DNA of 64,000 nucleotides from NCBI RefSeq assembly GCF_020623625.1, contig NC_060202.1:1010501-1074500 (forward strand), read 5' to 3'. Numbering within the stretch: position 1 is the first letter of the stretch; every line of letters begins with the position of its first letter. The stretch comes from Saccharomycodes ludwigii (taxonomy: Eukaryota > Ascomycota > Saccharomycetes > Saccharomycodales > Saccharomycodaceae). The translations under genes were made by a program, and so were the position numbers. Below the pieces are notes generated by a model. That model saw nothing but the letters and a program-made list of their open reading frames with translations. It had not been told where the DNA came from and made no database searches. Positions 1 to 9,955 of the stretch are shown piece after piece.

Positions 1-1428
1 TGCATGTTCATTATATTCTTCACCCAGATAGTCGTAATCGTTGTCGTCGTCCTCTGCTTCGGTTTCATCTTCATCTTCACCACAACTCTCTAGTAAAACA
101 TCTTCTCCAATAGTAGCATAAGAAGGTGGAGCTAATTTCAAGCCATTCATACTGGCAAACCCCCATTTCTTGATATTAGCTTCTATGTACACAAAACCAA
201 ATGTACCAAAATTACAACCCAACTTGCAGGGAAAATTAGCGCCCACAATAGGATACAAATATTTTAGTCGCCATTTCTTAATATGACCACCAACCTCAGT
301 TTCCTTGACTTTTTTACCGTTGTGCGTAAAAAATACTGTACCCGACCTTGTTCTATATCCAATACCCATGACATCACCCTTTTCACATTTGGGTAATAAG
401 TGTTTCAAATTCTCCGTTAATTCAAATGAGTTGTTAAATCTACGAGAACCGTTGGAATCATAGGCTACCGAATGATGATGACGGCCAGGTAGTCTAAAAT
501 ATGGATACGGATTGGTAGCAAAACCAATAGATATTATATCGCTCTCTAAGTCATTATTACTTACATTTTCACTAGGAAATATTTCATATATTTTACATTC
601 ATAATAATAAACTCTGTTTTGATATGGAATGGGCAAAGAAGTCATGATGGAAGCATCGTAATGATAGTTTAAAAAAGTTAAATATGTTTTATTTTCAACA
701 ATAACGGTGTCGCATGGTAGGTTTGGATCCGCTTGAAACTCCCAAGCATGTGCACCCTCTTCTTCGATGTACTGTAAAGCTTGCTCAGTCATAATCGGGT
801 CTTCCACCACTGATGAGCCATCTTGTGAATTCAGCCTATTGGTGTTGGGTATCAATAAAGGTGGATTTTGTTTAACATACTCTTCGCCTTGTTTGTAATA
901 AAATTGTTCCTCAGATGATAAAGTTTCTAAGTTGGCTTGTATGTCATCTTCGTCATCTAAATATACACTTAAATCATATCTGTTACTGCTATGGTTGTTG
1001 CTGCTGTTGTTCATAGACCTAGTGTTGGCCTCATGATTGTTAGTTGACACATTGCTTTCCAAATCCGTTAAAATACCACCCCTGCCGATCCTACGTCCAA
1101 ATAAAGATATTTTCTTTTGAAATACTTTGTGTACTATAAATTTTACAATAATATAAATGATAGCTAGCAGAGCATATGAAATGAGCATAATACCAAAACT
1201 AAAGAATAGAAAAATGGAAAAATCAAATATGTTATCATCGTCTCCAGTGTTGTTGTTTTTTATATTGACCTCATCGTTAACAAATAAAAGATAGTCTGGT
1301 GACTGGTTTGGACTCAACAAATTAACAGGAAACCCAAATGCAACACTATCATCGGTTCTTTTTAAGATTGGAAACCCTCGTACAAATTTTTGTAAAATGC
1401 ATAAAAATAAAAGCTGTTTTAATAACAT
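1..1428 (-). CDS. SSH4: SSH4/EAR1-like SPRY-domain Rsp5 adaptor (partial, runs off window)
   Basis: Membrane adaptor of the Ssh4/Ear1 family, which brings the ubiquitin ligase Rsp5 to endosomal and vacuolar membrane cargo. The frame begins at an ATG near the window's left end and stays open to base 1, so 476 codons are visible and the C-terminus is missing. A hydrophobic N-terminus (LLKQLLFLCILQ) and a long membrane segment at about residues 70-100 precede an acidic linker. A SPRY domain follows at about residues 230-440 (GFATNPYPYF, GDVMGIGYRTRSGTVFFTHN, NFGTFGFVYIEANIKKWGFA), and a PPxY motif (PPSY), the Rsp5 WW-domain ligand, comes directly after it. S. cerevisiae has two such genes, SSH4 and EAR1; I cannot tell which this one matches. 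It lies outside the neighbourhood expected for HUL5, so a breakpoint may lie just to its right. Confidence 0.85.
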   Translation of the reverse strand, partial: MLLKQLLFLCILQKFVRGFPILKRTDDSVAFGFPVNLLSPNQSPDYLLFVNDEVNIKNNNTGDDDNIFDFSIFLFFSFGIMLISYALLAIIYIIVKFIVHKVFQKKISLFGRRIGRGGILTDLESNVSTNNHEANTRSMNNSSNNHSSNRYDLSVYLDDEDDIQANLETLSSEEQFYYKQGEEYVKQNPPLLIPNTNRLNSQDGSSVVEDPIMTEQALQYIEEEGAHAWEFQADPNLPCDTVIVENKTYLTFLNYHYDASIMTSLPIPYQNRVYYYECKIYEIFPSENVSNNDLESDIISIGFATNPYPYFRLPGRHHHSVAYDSNGSRRFNNSFELTENLKHLLPKCEKGDVMGIGYRTRSGTVFFTHNGKKVKETEVGGHIKKWRLKYLYPIVGANFPCKLGCNFGTFGFVYIEANIKKWGFASMNGLKLAPPSYATIGEDVLLESCGEDEDETEAEDDDNDYDYLGEEYNEHA

Positions 1429-2163
1429 TTCTCTGACTACCTCCCGTTATTAGAGCCTTTTGTTTTTTTTTTTTTTTTTTGTATGTTTTTCCTTCTTGAT
1501 TCTCCTTTTTGTTTGAACTATTTTTATCTATAAAAAAAGACCTTTAAGTGATTTCTTGCTTAGGTTGCTTAGTTATTTTTTTTTTATTTTTATTTAAATT
1601 TTTTTTTTTCTTTTTGTGAGAAGAAAAAAAAAAAAAAGATTGTAGATAAACGATGTATATATATAATCAATCTAAATGGAAAGAACTTTTGAAAGTTATT
1701 GTAGGCTTTTTATTTTTATTAAAAATTTAGTATATTTTTTTTTGGTTGTTCTCTCCATAATAATAATTTAATTATCCGAAAATTACAAAAAAAAAAAAAT
1801 AAAAAAAAGGGATTTGATTTTTATTCGTAACGGAAAATAAAATAAACATATTCAAACACCCACACCACACTCCTCCCCCCGCGTTCTACATGAACATTGA
1901 ATGATTGTTTTTTTGTTTTTTTTTTTACTCTTTTTGCTTTGTTATTTACCACGATCATATTTGCCACCCATCTTTTTTTTTTTTTATATATTCAATAAAT
2001 AAATAAATAAATAAATAAATGAATAAATAAATAAATAAATAGGGGGTAAATTAACACATTCATAATAATAAAGATCTTCCTGTCGTCAATGATGACTTTC
2101 AATAATCTTTTCTTTCTTTCTTTCTTTCTATGCTTCTGCCATCATCCAATTCCCCCTCATCCA
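1429..2163. other. Intergenic: SSH4/EAR1-like promoter and HUL5 downstream
   Basis: No gene seen. It holds an 18-base T run at 1463-1480, several shorter A and T runs, an AAAT tetranucleotide array at 1995-2041 with one G interruption, and a TTTC array at 2107-2129. Because both flanking genes run leftward, it serves as promoter for the SSH4/EAR1-like gene and as the 3' flank of nothing on the right; the HUL5 3' end abuts its right border. Confidence 0.6.
1995..2041. repeat. AAAT tetranucleotide microsatellite
   Basis: About eleven units of a 4-bp AAAT repeat with a single G interruption near the middle (aaatgaat). It is intergenic and likely length-polymorphic. Confidence 0.9.
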
Positions 2164-5094
2164 TCACGATAACTCAAAATTTGCATCACTGTTGATAGAA
2201 TACAGCAACTTTTCTCTTAACAACTCTTTGTCCCTGTAATCAGGTAACTTTAACAAGTTAACACATGTTGAAGCTGTAGGCAACCTATTCCTGTTGGTGT
2301 ATCCAGCATTTCTTATGCCAAATTTAGGATTCAACGATTGGAATCCCTGCAACGGTGGTTTGGGTACGGATGTAATAAATTTAACAAACTTACTTCTTTG
2401 TTCATCATCAAACTCATCTAAAACCTCCCAGAAATATTTAATAGTTATATCATCCTCTGTAAAACCACCGTATTCTGTATTTGCACGTAAATTATCTATG
2501 TCTATTTTTTGATCAATACCACCACTGATTAAAGTTTGCAACTCTTTGGCGCTAAATATACAAATCCAATGTTGAGGTATAATCGTATTGAACCCGTTTT
2601 TAAAATATGCTATGGATGCTTGATATTGTCTGTTTAATTTAAAGTCTGCGACTGCCAATATATATTTAAAAAGGTTTTTACTATCCACTTTAATTCCCGA
2701 TCCGCCAGCGATTAACTCCACACTTTTACTGTTTCCATAGTAATCTTTAATATCTATTTCAAAGTATAGTCCCAATGCCTCAATATCTTCTCCACTTCCC
2801 TTGCCATTACTTTTTAACGATAATAACTTGATCAAATTCTTGTACAATTCTGGATCTAAGCTATTCAACTCATCAAAAGTACTAGATGCAAGATGTTCGT
2901 CATCCATCAATAGCTTATTTAAAAAAAAACTTGCAAAGGAAACATCAATTAAAACATGCTCAAACAAACATTTACCCAAAATTTTCCCCATAAAAAAGGT
3001 GTAGTTCAAGTCCATCCTATTATCATGATATTCTGTAGGGTACACCTCATTATTGCTATTATTTTTAAATAATTCTGGTCGATTCTTAAAGCCTTCTTCA
3101 CAGATACCTGTCAAAAACTCTTTTGTTAGGCCCCCGCCATCAATTCCTGCCTCTATACCCCCAACTTCATTGGTAAAAGTCAATGCTAATTGGCCCTTTA
3201 GCAATTCGCCAACGGAGTTGAATGCATCATAAGCATTTTCTAATATATGTTCCCTAGAAATAGTAGCCTCTATTCTGCCTCTACGGCCATGATTGGCAAT
3301 CGCACCAGTAAGGTTTTGTAACGGCCAAATCGGCATATCTTGATTCACATCAAAGAAGTACTCATCTTTAGCAATTAATTTATAAAACCAATCCACTCTT
3401 TGCATAAAAGGAATAAAATACGGGAACTTGTATAACATATAGAATTTCATTAATTGTTTAGATGTAGCCTCCCTAGTCAATTTTTTCCTCTGAATAAACT
3501 TATCCATTATCTCCTTTTTCTCTCTCTCGTAATACTGATGGGTTTTCTTTATTTCTCGAAGGCCAACGGATGTTTTCTGTTCTTCCACATTATGGAAAAG
3601 ATTTTCTGCAGAGTCTCTGTAATATTCAACGTATTGGAAAACTAAAGTATCTATCTTAATATTTTCTTGAAAATCAGCATCTTCAATAACCCAAAAATCT
3701 GTGGGAAATATCTTAATTCTCGTGTCCCTGATATATATTTTATGTAGAATTTCAGCATAATTCCCAAGTGTATCCTCATTTTTAACAAAAATGTTTGTGC
3801 TTTCAACTATCCTATTTCTGTATTGTTTAAACACAGTTTCCTTTATAAACTTGCACACCTGTTTGAAATAATTAATTGGATAATTAATCGTGGCAGAAAC
3901 TGGATTTAACAACTCATAATCAGTTACAAGTATCAAATAAGTTTCTAATACCTTGATTAGTAAAGAAATTTTGTCAGAGCACCAATCACCCAGTTTCTCA
4001 GTTGTATCGTTTTCAGAAGTATTAGAAGTGATCTTGTCAGAGAAACAGGCCTCATGCAAACCCTTCATCCAATTAGGTTTTACTATCAAACTCAAACATA
4101 CGGAATATGCCGTAGATTTATCTGGTGAAAACCTGTAAAGAAAATTAAACACAGCTGCGAAGTCCTGAGATATACACTCTAATATTTTATATCTACATTG
4201 GCTAACAAAACTGAGATATGATGGAGAAAAAATACCGGTATCCAACTTGGAATAACAAAATGATTTAAATGAGTTCTTTGCTTTGTATAGAACTTTTAAA
4301 TATATTTGAAAAAATGCATCACATTTGCCATCCTCATTGCCATAACAATTTATAAACTCAAATCCAATGTTTCTGACCAAGGGAGCCAAAGATAGCTCTT
4401 CAATTTCATCGACTGGAAAGTCAGTAAACCACATAGTAGGGTCTAAATTATGCAAAAGTTCGGTGAAATTTCGTTGGTGTACAACTTGTTCCACATCTAA
4501 TTGTAAAATACGTAAAAACAACAAAGGAGACATACAAGCATTGACAAAGTTACAAAACTCGTTATACTTACTAAATGGTCCCCTATCCTTATAGTCGCCA
4601 TTAAGAACAAACTTTAAAATTTCAGTATAATAATCATGTCCTGATAATGGTGTGGCCAATTTCCCCAATTTCCCAAAAATTATATTTGTTATTTCAGTAT
4701 CTTGCTGCACTTCTTTATAATTCAATAGTTTAATTAATATCTTTGCCACACATTTATGAAAACTGGCACTTCCCACGTCAATATCGTTAATAATAGTTTT
4801 AAGATCCAATAAACTAAAATATTTTAAAATACGTGTACCGAAAAGAATTAATATTAAATTAGATGTGTTCCCAAGAGTAGCATAATTGGTTTTTATTTTA
4901 AAGGCAAGTTTCTTATTACTCAAAAATGTTCTTATTTTGGATTGTATTTTTATACTACTAATCAATTTCTTTTTTTCTAAAGCTCTCTTTTCTCTTTCCT
5001 GTGATGCATTTTTAATTAATTCTTGTCTATTACGACGTGAAGTTGTGCTTAAATTAACTCTTCTTTTCCTACTTTGACCAGTAAAATTTTGCAT
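2164..5094 (-). CDS. HUL5: HECT-type E3/E4 ubiquitin ligase Hul5
   Basis: Proteasome-associated HECT ubiquitin-chain elongation ligase that helps degrade misfolded cytosolic proteins. I start at the ATG giving MQNFTGQSRKRR, which resembles the S. cerevisiae start MLNFTGQ; the frame continues six codons further only to a TTG. The protein has 976 residues (about 910 in S. cerevisiae). A basic IQ-like segment (IKIQSKIRTFLSNKKL) lies near residue 50 and the HECT domain fills the last ~370 residues. The active-site cysteine is C944 in LPTASTCVNLL, 32 residues from the end, the same spacing I recall for yeast Hul5. Its promoter is shared with divergent GPI10. Matches YGL141W in order and strand. 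Confidence 0.95.
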   Translation of the reverse strand: MQNFTGQSRKRRVNLSTTSRRNRQELIKNASQEREKRALEKKKLISSIKIQSKIRTFLSNKKLAFKIKTNYATLGNTSNLILILFGTRILKYFSLLDLKTIINDIDVGSASFHKCVAKILIKLLNYKEVQQDTEITNIIFGKLGKLATPLSGHDYYTEILKFVLNGDYKDRGPFSKYNEFCNFVNACMSPLLFLRILQLDVEQVVHQRNFTELLHNLDPTMWFTDFPVDEIEELSLAPLVRNIGFEFINCYGNEDGKCDAFFQIYLKVLYKAKNSFKSFCYSKLDTGIFSPSYLSFVSQCRYKILECISQDFAAVFNFLYRFSPDKSTAYSVCLSLIVKPNWMKGLHEACFSDKITSNTSENDTTEKLGDWCSDKISLLIKVLETYLILVTDYELLNPVSATINYPINYFKQVCKFIKETVFKQYRNRIVESTNIFVKNEDTLGNYAEILHKIYIRDTRIKIFPTDFWVIEDADFQENIKIDTLVFQYVEYYRDSAENLFHNVEEQKTSVGLREIKKTHQYYEREKKEIMDKFIQRKKLTREATSKQLMKFYMLYKFPYFIPFMQRVDWFYKLIAKDEYFFDVNQDMPIWPLQNLTGAIANHGRRGRIEATISREHILENAYDAFNSVGELLKGQLALTFTNEVGGIEAGIDGGGLTKEFLTGICEEGFKNRPELFKNNSNNEVYPTEYHDNRMDLNYTFFMGKILGKCLFEHVLIDVSFASFFLNKLLMDDEHLASSTFDELNSLDPELYKNLIKLLSLKSNGKGSGEDIEALGLYFEIDIKDYYGNSKSVELIAGGSGIKVDSKNLFKYILAVADFKLNRQYQASIAYFKNGFNTIIPQHWICIFSAKELQTLISGGIDQKIDIDNLRANTEYGGFTEDDITIKYFWEVLDEFDDEQRSKFVKFITSVPKPPLQGFQSLNPKFGIRNAGYTNRNRLPTASTCVNLLKLPDYRDKELLREKLLYSINSDANFELS

Positions 5095-5449
5095 TTTCTT
5101 TTTAATTTTCAATTTGAACTGTAAATATTTATTTATATATTTGTCTTTTTTTCTATAATTAAATTGTTTAGTTATTTTATTTGGCTTTTCATATTATTGA
5201 ACATAGGCTAATAAATCTTTTGTGTGGAAATAAAAGAAGAAAATGAAACAAAAAAAAAAAAAAATTCGGCTGCTTTAGCTTTCTTTTTTTCTAGGGGATA
5301 AAAAAAAAAAAAAAAAAAAAAAACTTCAAAACTTTTAGTCAATCTTATAGTTTTTCCCATAACTTACAAAAAGTTAAACAATTTCCCTCTATCTATTACC
5401 TAAAGTCATAATAAATATTTTATAGCAAACTCCAGCCATCTTGTATAAA
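5095..5449. promoter_or_regulatory. Divergent promoter HUL5 / GPI10
   Basis: A 355-bp region between two divergent starts. It contains A15 at 5250-5264 and A24 at 5300-5323, the kind of stiff poly(dA:dT) that keeps yeast promoters free of nucleosomes. No specific factor site is convincing. Confidence 0.6.
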
Positions 5450-7222
5450 ATGAGAAAATCGTCGACGCTATTTAAACTCATTCTAATATATCGCATTTTT
5501 AATGCCTTTTTGACAAAAACATTTTTCCAAGCCGATGAGTTTTGGCAATCTTTAGAACCAGCACATTTAAAAGCTTTTGGATACGGCAATCTAACTTGGG
5601 AATGGAACATCGGACTAAGGAGCTACGCTTTCCCTTTTATTTTTGAATTAGGTTATAGATCATGTTCCATTATATCAAGTTGCATATATTTTATATTGTC
5701 AACTTTTGACAAAATATTATTATCAATTGTTTTACAAAATAAGTATTTGAAAGAATCTAACTTTTTGTTGGGTATATTAAAAGAATTCTCACTTTTAACC
5801 AATGCGATACCACAGGAAACTGGCTATTTATTGGTATTGTATGTACCAAAATTAATAATGGCCTTTATTTCATCAATTGGTGAGTATTACACAGTTATGT
5901 TAGCCTACAAAATTTATAACCTAACTTTTGCCAAGGAAGATAAAAATAGAAACGGACCAACTATAATAAAAATCATCACTATCTTAACTTTGACTAATTT
6001 TTTTAATAACTTTTTTATCACTAGAACTTTTATCAATTCTTTTGAAATGTCACTAACTTCCATAGCTTTGTATTATTGGGATTGGTCTTTTGAAAATTTG
6101 CAAATCAATCAGTTTTCTTTTTCATTAAGTATGTTTATAAGCATGTTTACTATATTGCAAAGACCAACGAATGGCTTTATTTGGTTGTGGCTAGGAATAC
6201 ATAAGCTTTATCAACTGTTAAGCAATAGAAAATGGATGCAAATACTAAGAATCGTTAATGCCGCAATCAAAAGTTTTTCGTTTGCGCTTGCTCTTAACTG
6301 TCTAATCGATTACTATTTTTATGGTCATTTAACTTTCCCAGTATTCAAATTTATCAAATTTAACTTTACCAGCTCTTTGTCTAAATTTTATGGACAAGCA
6401 CCATGGAATTTCCATATATTTCAAAGCGTTCCAATTATTTTAGGTTATAATTTACCCCTTTTCTTATACGGAATGATCACCCCATTATATACAGGTAAAG
6501 ACAACAGACACATTTTCAAACTAATCAAATTTATTATACTGATGAATATAATTGTGTACTCTATGATATCTCATAAGGAATTCAGATTTATTTACCCACT
6601 TCAACCATTTTTCCAAATAATTTCCACATTCGCACTATTTAAATTGACAGCACGTTATAAATTAAATTTAAATAATAATTTTTTTTGGATTTTGCCAACT
6701 ATAAGTACAATTGCAGCTTTGTTCCTCTGTAGAGTTCAAGAAGGAGGTGTTATGGATGTTATGTATTTTTTCCACTCAATTAAGGGTGATATCACCAGCG
6801 TGGGCTTTATAATGCCGTGTCATTCGACACCTTGGCAGTCGCATTTGCACAAGAACAACATACAAGATTTATGGTATATTACTTGTGAGCCGCCACTCCA
6901 TTTGTTAGAAGACACAAACTCCGATAAACTCCTTTTAGAGTATATGGACGAAAGCGATTATCTATATGATAATATCCAATTATTTTTATATCAAAACTTT
7001 CCCCCGGTCTACAATAAAGGCTTGAGAAGTCCCGGCAAACAGTATTTACATGAATGGCCCGAATTTCTTGTGATTTTCCAGCATTTAGATGATGAGTTTA
7101 TGAAACAGTATCTAGAAGACAGTCCTTATTTTGAATATACCAGATTTTCCAATTCATTTATCCATTGGGACTCCCGTCGCAGCGGGGATGTCGTTGTTTA
7201 TCATAAAAGGCCATGGGCTTAA
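5450..7222 (+). CDS. GPI10: GPI-anchor alpha-1,2-mannosyltransferase (third mannose)
   Basis: Glycosyltransferase family 22 enzyme of the ER membrane that adds the third mannose to the GPI precursor, from dolichyl-phosphate mannose. The start chosen is ATG (MRKSSTLFKLIL); the frame upstream opens only with TTG. It has 590 residues (about 616 in S. cerevisiae). The family signature near the N-terminus reads FFQADEFWQSLEPAH, the catalytic lumenal loop. Many hydrophobic segments follow between about residues 60 and 430, with SHKEFRFIYPLQPF in the second half, also typical of GT22. Its stop codon overlaps that of convergent MSS2. Matches YGL142C in order and strand. Confidence 0.95.
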   Translation: MRKSSTLFKLILIYRIFNAFLTKTFFQADEFWQSLEPAHLKAFGYGNLTWEWNIGLRSYAFPFIFELGYRSCSIISSCIYFILSTFDKILLSIVLQNKYLKESNFLLGILKEFSLLTNAIPQETGYLLVLYVPKLIMAFISSIGEYYTVMLAYKIYNLTFAKEDKNRNGPTIIKIITILTLTNFFNNFFITRTFINSFEMSLTSIALYYWDWSFENLQINQFSFSLSMFISMFTILQRPTNGFIWLWLGIHKLYQLLSNRKWMQILRIVNAAIKSFSFALALNCLIDYYFYGHLTFPVFKFIKFNFTSSLSKFYGQAPWNFHIFQSVPIILGYNLPLFLYGMITPLYTGKDNRHIFKLIKFIILMNIIVYSMISHKEFRFIYPLQPFFQIISTFALFKLTARYKLNLNNNFFWILPTISTIAALFLCRVQEGGVMDVMYFFHSIKGDITSVGFIMPCHSTPWQSHLHKNNIQDLWYITCEPPLHLLEDTNSDKLLLEYMDESDYLYDNIQLFLYQNFPPVYNKGLRSPGKQYLHEWPEFLVIFQHLDDEFMKQYLEDSPYFEYTRFSNSFIHWDSRRSGDVVVYHKRPWA

Positions 7223-8379
7223 TTCCATCTACCATTTCTATCCAGTAATACCTTATTATCGTGGTCAATGCCCTCTCTAGAGACTATTGTATTCAATTCT
7301 GTTATTGTGTCTCTTCTATATAGTTCAAAATTGTGTAATAATGTTTTTGCTCGTTCATTCGTTGCAGCTAGTTTTTTTATCGAACTATAGCAATGCCAAC
7401 ATTTTTCCCAACTTTTCAGTCTCCAACAACAATCAAAATATCCTACATAACATTCTAAATCAAAAACTTCCATTCCCAAACCAAACCACTCTCTTGCTTT
7501 AATTAAGTCGCCAAAATAGTTCATTTCCAAAAACCCTAGCAATTTAAACGATTCTTTAAATCCTTGAGAGGCGCAAAATTCCAGATATTTCTTAGACTTT
7601 TGTGGATCTGAGTTTGTGTACAACTGACTTAAATAGAAGTAGGATTGTACTACCTGTTCAATGGGGGAATATTTGATAGCTTTTAAAAAATTATTTTCCG
7701 CTTCAGATAAATTTGTTGTTTGGAAGTATAATTTGCCTATTTGTTCATAAACAGTGCCTGCCAAATATGTATCATTTTCTTTACTTAAAAATTGTTTATA
7801 AAAACTCAAAGCTTTATCGTAATCTTTATTTTTTAATGCCAAGTCACCTGCCAATTTTGTTGTTAGTGGATGTTTCTTAACTTTATATAAATGTTCTATT
7901 AATTTTTTGGCATATTCCACGTCTTCTTTTGTATTTTCCTCCGGACATTTTAATACTTCAAATGCCAATAAAGATATTGCATCATCATCACCCATTTCTG
8001 CAGCTTTATCCAAAATTTCATTTTCAAGTGCTAATAAGTGTTTGTTAATTGCTTTTGTTTTAAATCTAACTCTTTCCAATGTTTTTTTCATCAGCATCAT
8101 GGCATTTGCTTTAATTTCAGGAGGAACTTTAATTTTAACGTCTGGTCCATCTAAATTATCGTAAATAGATTCATATATTGGATATAATTTACCATATGTG
8201 TGATCAGATCCTAGCTCAAATAAAATCTTACTTATAAATTTTTTCTTTGGAAACACTTTATAGAATGGTGGTCTTTTGATTGTCTTTTTAGTAATATTTT
8301 CAGTCGATATTTTATTGGTTATTGTTGTATAGAATCTGGTAATAGTACCTTTTTGTAATATATTACGAGCATATATCAT
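7219..8379 (-). CDS. MSS2: Mitochondrial Cox2 C-tail export factor Mss2-like
   Basis: By position and strand this is MSS2 (YDL107W), a peripheral inner-membrane protein on the matrix side needed to export the Cox2 C-terminal tail. The protein has 386 residues (about 351 in yeast). The N-terminus is rich in Arg/Lys/Thr and poor in acid (MIYARNILQKGTITRFYTT), like a mitochondrial presequence. The middle has TPR/Sel1-like helical pairs (AGDLALKNKDYDKALSFYKQ, KAIKYSPIEQVVQSYFYLSQ, ASQGFKESFKLLGFLEMNYF), consistent with Mss2. There is no catalytic motif. The 3' end overlaps the GPI10 stop by 4 bp. Identity rests on gene order plus TPR-like content, so I am less sure of it than of its neighbours. 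Confidence 0.75.
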   Translation of the reverse strand: MIYARNILQKGTITRFYTTITNKISTENITKKTIKRPPFYKVFPKKKFISKILFELGSDHTYGKLYPIYESIYDNLDGPDVKIKVPPEIKANAMMLMKKTLERVRFKTKAINKHLLALENEILDKAAEMGDDDAISLLAFEVLKCPEENTKEDVEYAKKLIEHLYKVKKHPLTTKLAGDLALKNKDYDKALSFYKQFLSKENDTYLAGTVYEQIGKLYFQTTNLSEAENNFLKAIKYSPIEQVVQSYFYLSQLYTNSDPQKSKKYLEFCASQGFKESFKLLGFLEMNYFGDLIKAREWFGLGMEVFDLECYVGYFDCCWRLKSWEKCWHCYSSIKKLAATNERAKTLLHNFELYRRDTITELNTIVSREGIDHDNKVLLDRNGRWN

Positions 8380-8719
8380 TCTTATTTTCCCTATAGATTT
8401 TATTTTTTTAAGAATACTTGTAGCTTTTCCTATTCAGCTACCCTAAGTGAAAAAAAAAAAATAATAATAAATATAAATAAGGTGCTTATATCCTATCAAG
8501 ATAAAAAAAAATTATAGACCGGTTTCAAGATATGCAATAAAAAACGAAAAATGAAATATATAAAAAAGGAAAAGAAAAAAAAAAAAAAAAAAAAGAAAAA
8601 TATAAATATTAATCTTTTATAGATATATATATATATATATATATACGTACATATTTGGAATATGTTTACACAACAATTAAATAAATATAAAAATAAAATT
8701 AAAAATAAAAAAAAAAATA
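8380..8719. promoter_or_regulatory. Divergent promoter MSS2 / L2HGDH-like gene
   Basis: 340 bp between divergent starts with no gene. It has A-rich runs near 8450 and 8577-8594, and an AT dinucleotide array at about 8623-8645. The start of the FAD enzyme is preceded by an almost pure A/T leader. Confidence 0.55.
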
Positions 8720-9901
8720 ATGTTAGTTAGAAAAACTTTAGGATTAGGTATTTCTTTTTGCAGATTTGCTTCTGATTATTCACATGCCGTTATAGGGGCT
8801 GGTGTAGTTGGTTTAGCTGTGGCATCAGAATTATCAAAAATTAATGGATCCAGTGTTTTAGTTATTGAAAAAAATAAACAATTTGGTATGGAAACAAGTA
8901 GTAGAAACAGTGAGGTTATTCATGCTGGTTTATACTACCCAAAAGATTCCTTAAAAGGCAAATTATGTATTGAGGGGAAAAATATCATTTATAATGAGCT
9001 GAAACCTAGAATAAGCGGTGTGGATTGGATCAAATGTGGGAAAATTATAGTTGCTCAAACTGATTATGATGATTTTGTCATTGAAAATATGTATACCAAA
9101 TGTAAAGAAGAATTAGGTGTGCCTGTACAACTAATTCCATCTAACAAGATGCAATATCTGGAACCATCCATTGTTGCAAATAGAGGTGGACTGCTATCTC
9201 CAACCACAGGTATTATTAATTCACATTCCTTAATGGCTTATTTAGAGTCAGAATTGAAAACTAATGATGGCGATATTATTTTAAATACCGAGGTCTTGAA
9301 TATGGACTATTCTTCATCCTCTAAAGAATATACTGTTTTATGCAAAGATGTGCCATCAAATGAGGAAATTGAAATTACTGTTGATAACGTTATTAATTGT
9401 GCTGGCTTATACAGTGATAAAGTTGCTAATATGCTGCTTCCTTTGGAAAGGCACAAAAGGATTTATTATGGTAAAGGAAATTATTTCAAGTTGAATACAT
9501 CTACAGTACCACCTGTAAGACATTTGATCTACCCTATTCCTCCAAAAAACGGGAAATCGTTAGGTACACATTTAACTATTGACCCAGATTATAATATAAG
9601 GTTTGGGCCTGACATGGAATACGTTAATTCTCCCGCTGATTATGAAGTCAACACAAGCAATCTGAAATATGCATATGAACAAATAATAAATTATTATCCT
9701 CATATATCTATGGACCAATTAGAACCTGCATACTCAGGCATTAGGCCTAAATTACAAGGTCCAGGGGAAAAGGGTTTTGAAGATTACTATATTAAAGAAG
9801 AAGAAGGTTTCCCAGGGTTCATTAATTTGATGGGAATTGAAAGTCCCGGATTAACCAGCAGCATTGCAATTGGAAGGTACATTAAATCTAAATACTTTTA
9901 A
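8720..9901 (+). CDS. FAD-dependent oxidoreductase, L-2-hydroxyglutarate dehydrogenase family
   Basis: DAO-superfamily flavoenzyme resembling L-2-hydroxyglutarate dehydrogenase, which oxidises L-2-hydroxyglutarate to 2-oxoglutarate. The 393 residues start with a short basic, Ser/Phe-rich leader (MLVRKTLGLGISFCRFA) that could target mitochondria. The dinucleotide-binding GxGxxG follows at residues 26-31 (IGAGVVGLA), then an acidic residue ending beta-2 (VLVIEKN). The family signature RNSEVIHAGLYYP and DSLKGKLCIEG is clear, as are NCAGLYSD and the C-terminal GIRPKL and GIESPGLTSS blocks. S. cerevisiae has no obvious orthologue, and this gene sits between two genes (MSS2, KIN28) that are adjacent there. 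Codon use and base composition look like the neighbours', so transfer is not indicated. It ends 54 bp from convergent KIN28. Confidence 0.88.
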   Translation: MLVRKTLGLGISFCRFASDYSHAVIGAGVVGLAVASELSKINGSSVLVIEKNKQFGMETSSRNSEVIHAGLYYPKDSLKGKLCIEGKNIIYNELKPRISGVDWIKCGKIIVAQTDYDDFVIENMYTKCKEELGVPVQLIPSNKMQYLEPSIVANRGGLLSPTTGIINSHSLMAYLESELKTNDGDIILNTEVLNMDYSSSSKEYTVLCKDVPSNEEIEITVDNVINCAGLYSDKVANMLLPLERHKRIYYGKGNYFKLNTSTVPPVRHLIYPIPPKNGKSLGTHLTIDPDYNIRFGPDMEYVNSPADYEVNTSNLKYAYEQIINYYPHISMDQLEPAYSGIRPKLQGPGEKGFEDYYIKEEEGFPGFINLMGIESPGLTSSIAIGRYIKSKYF

Positions 9902-9955
9902 AAAAAAAAAAAGAAAAAAAAAAAAAAATAGCGTTATAATTCTAAATGTTTATGT

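Noticed and set aside
5095-5112. TTG-initiated longer starts for HUL5, and likewise GPI10, ROG1, YIM1-like, PEX14 and CDC43
   Set aside because: Each has an ATG a few codons downstream that matches the family's N-terminus; non-ATG starts are rare in yeast.
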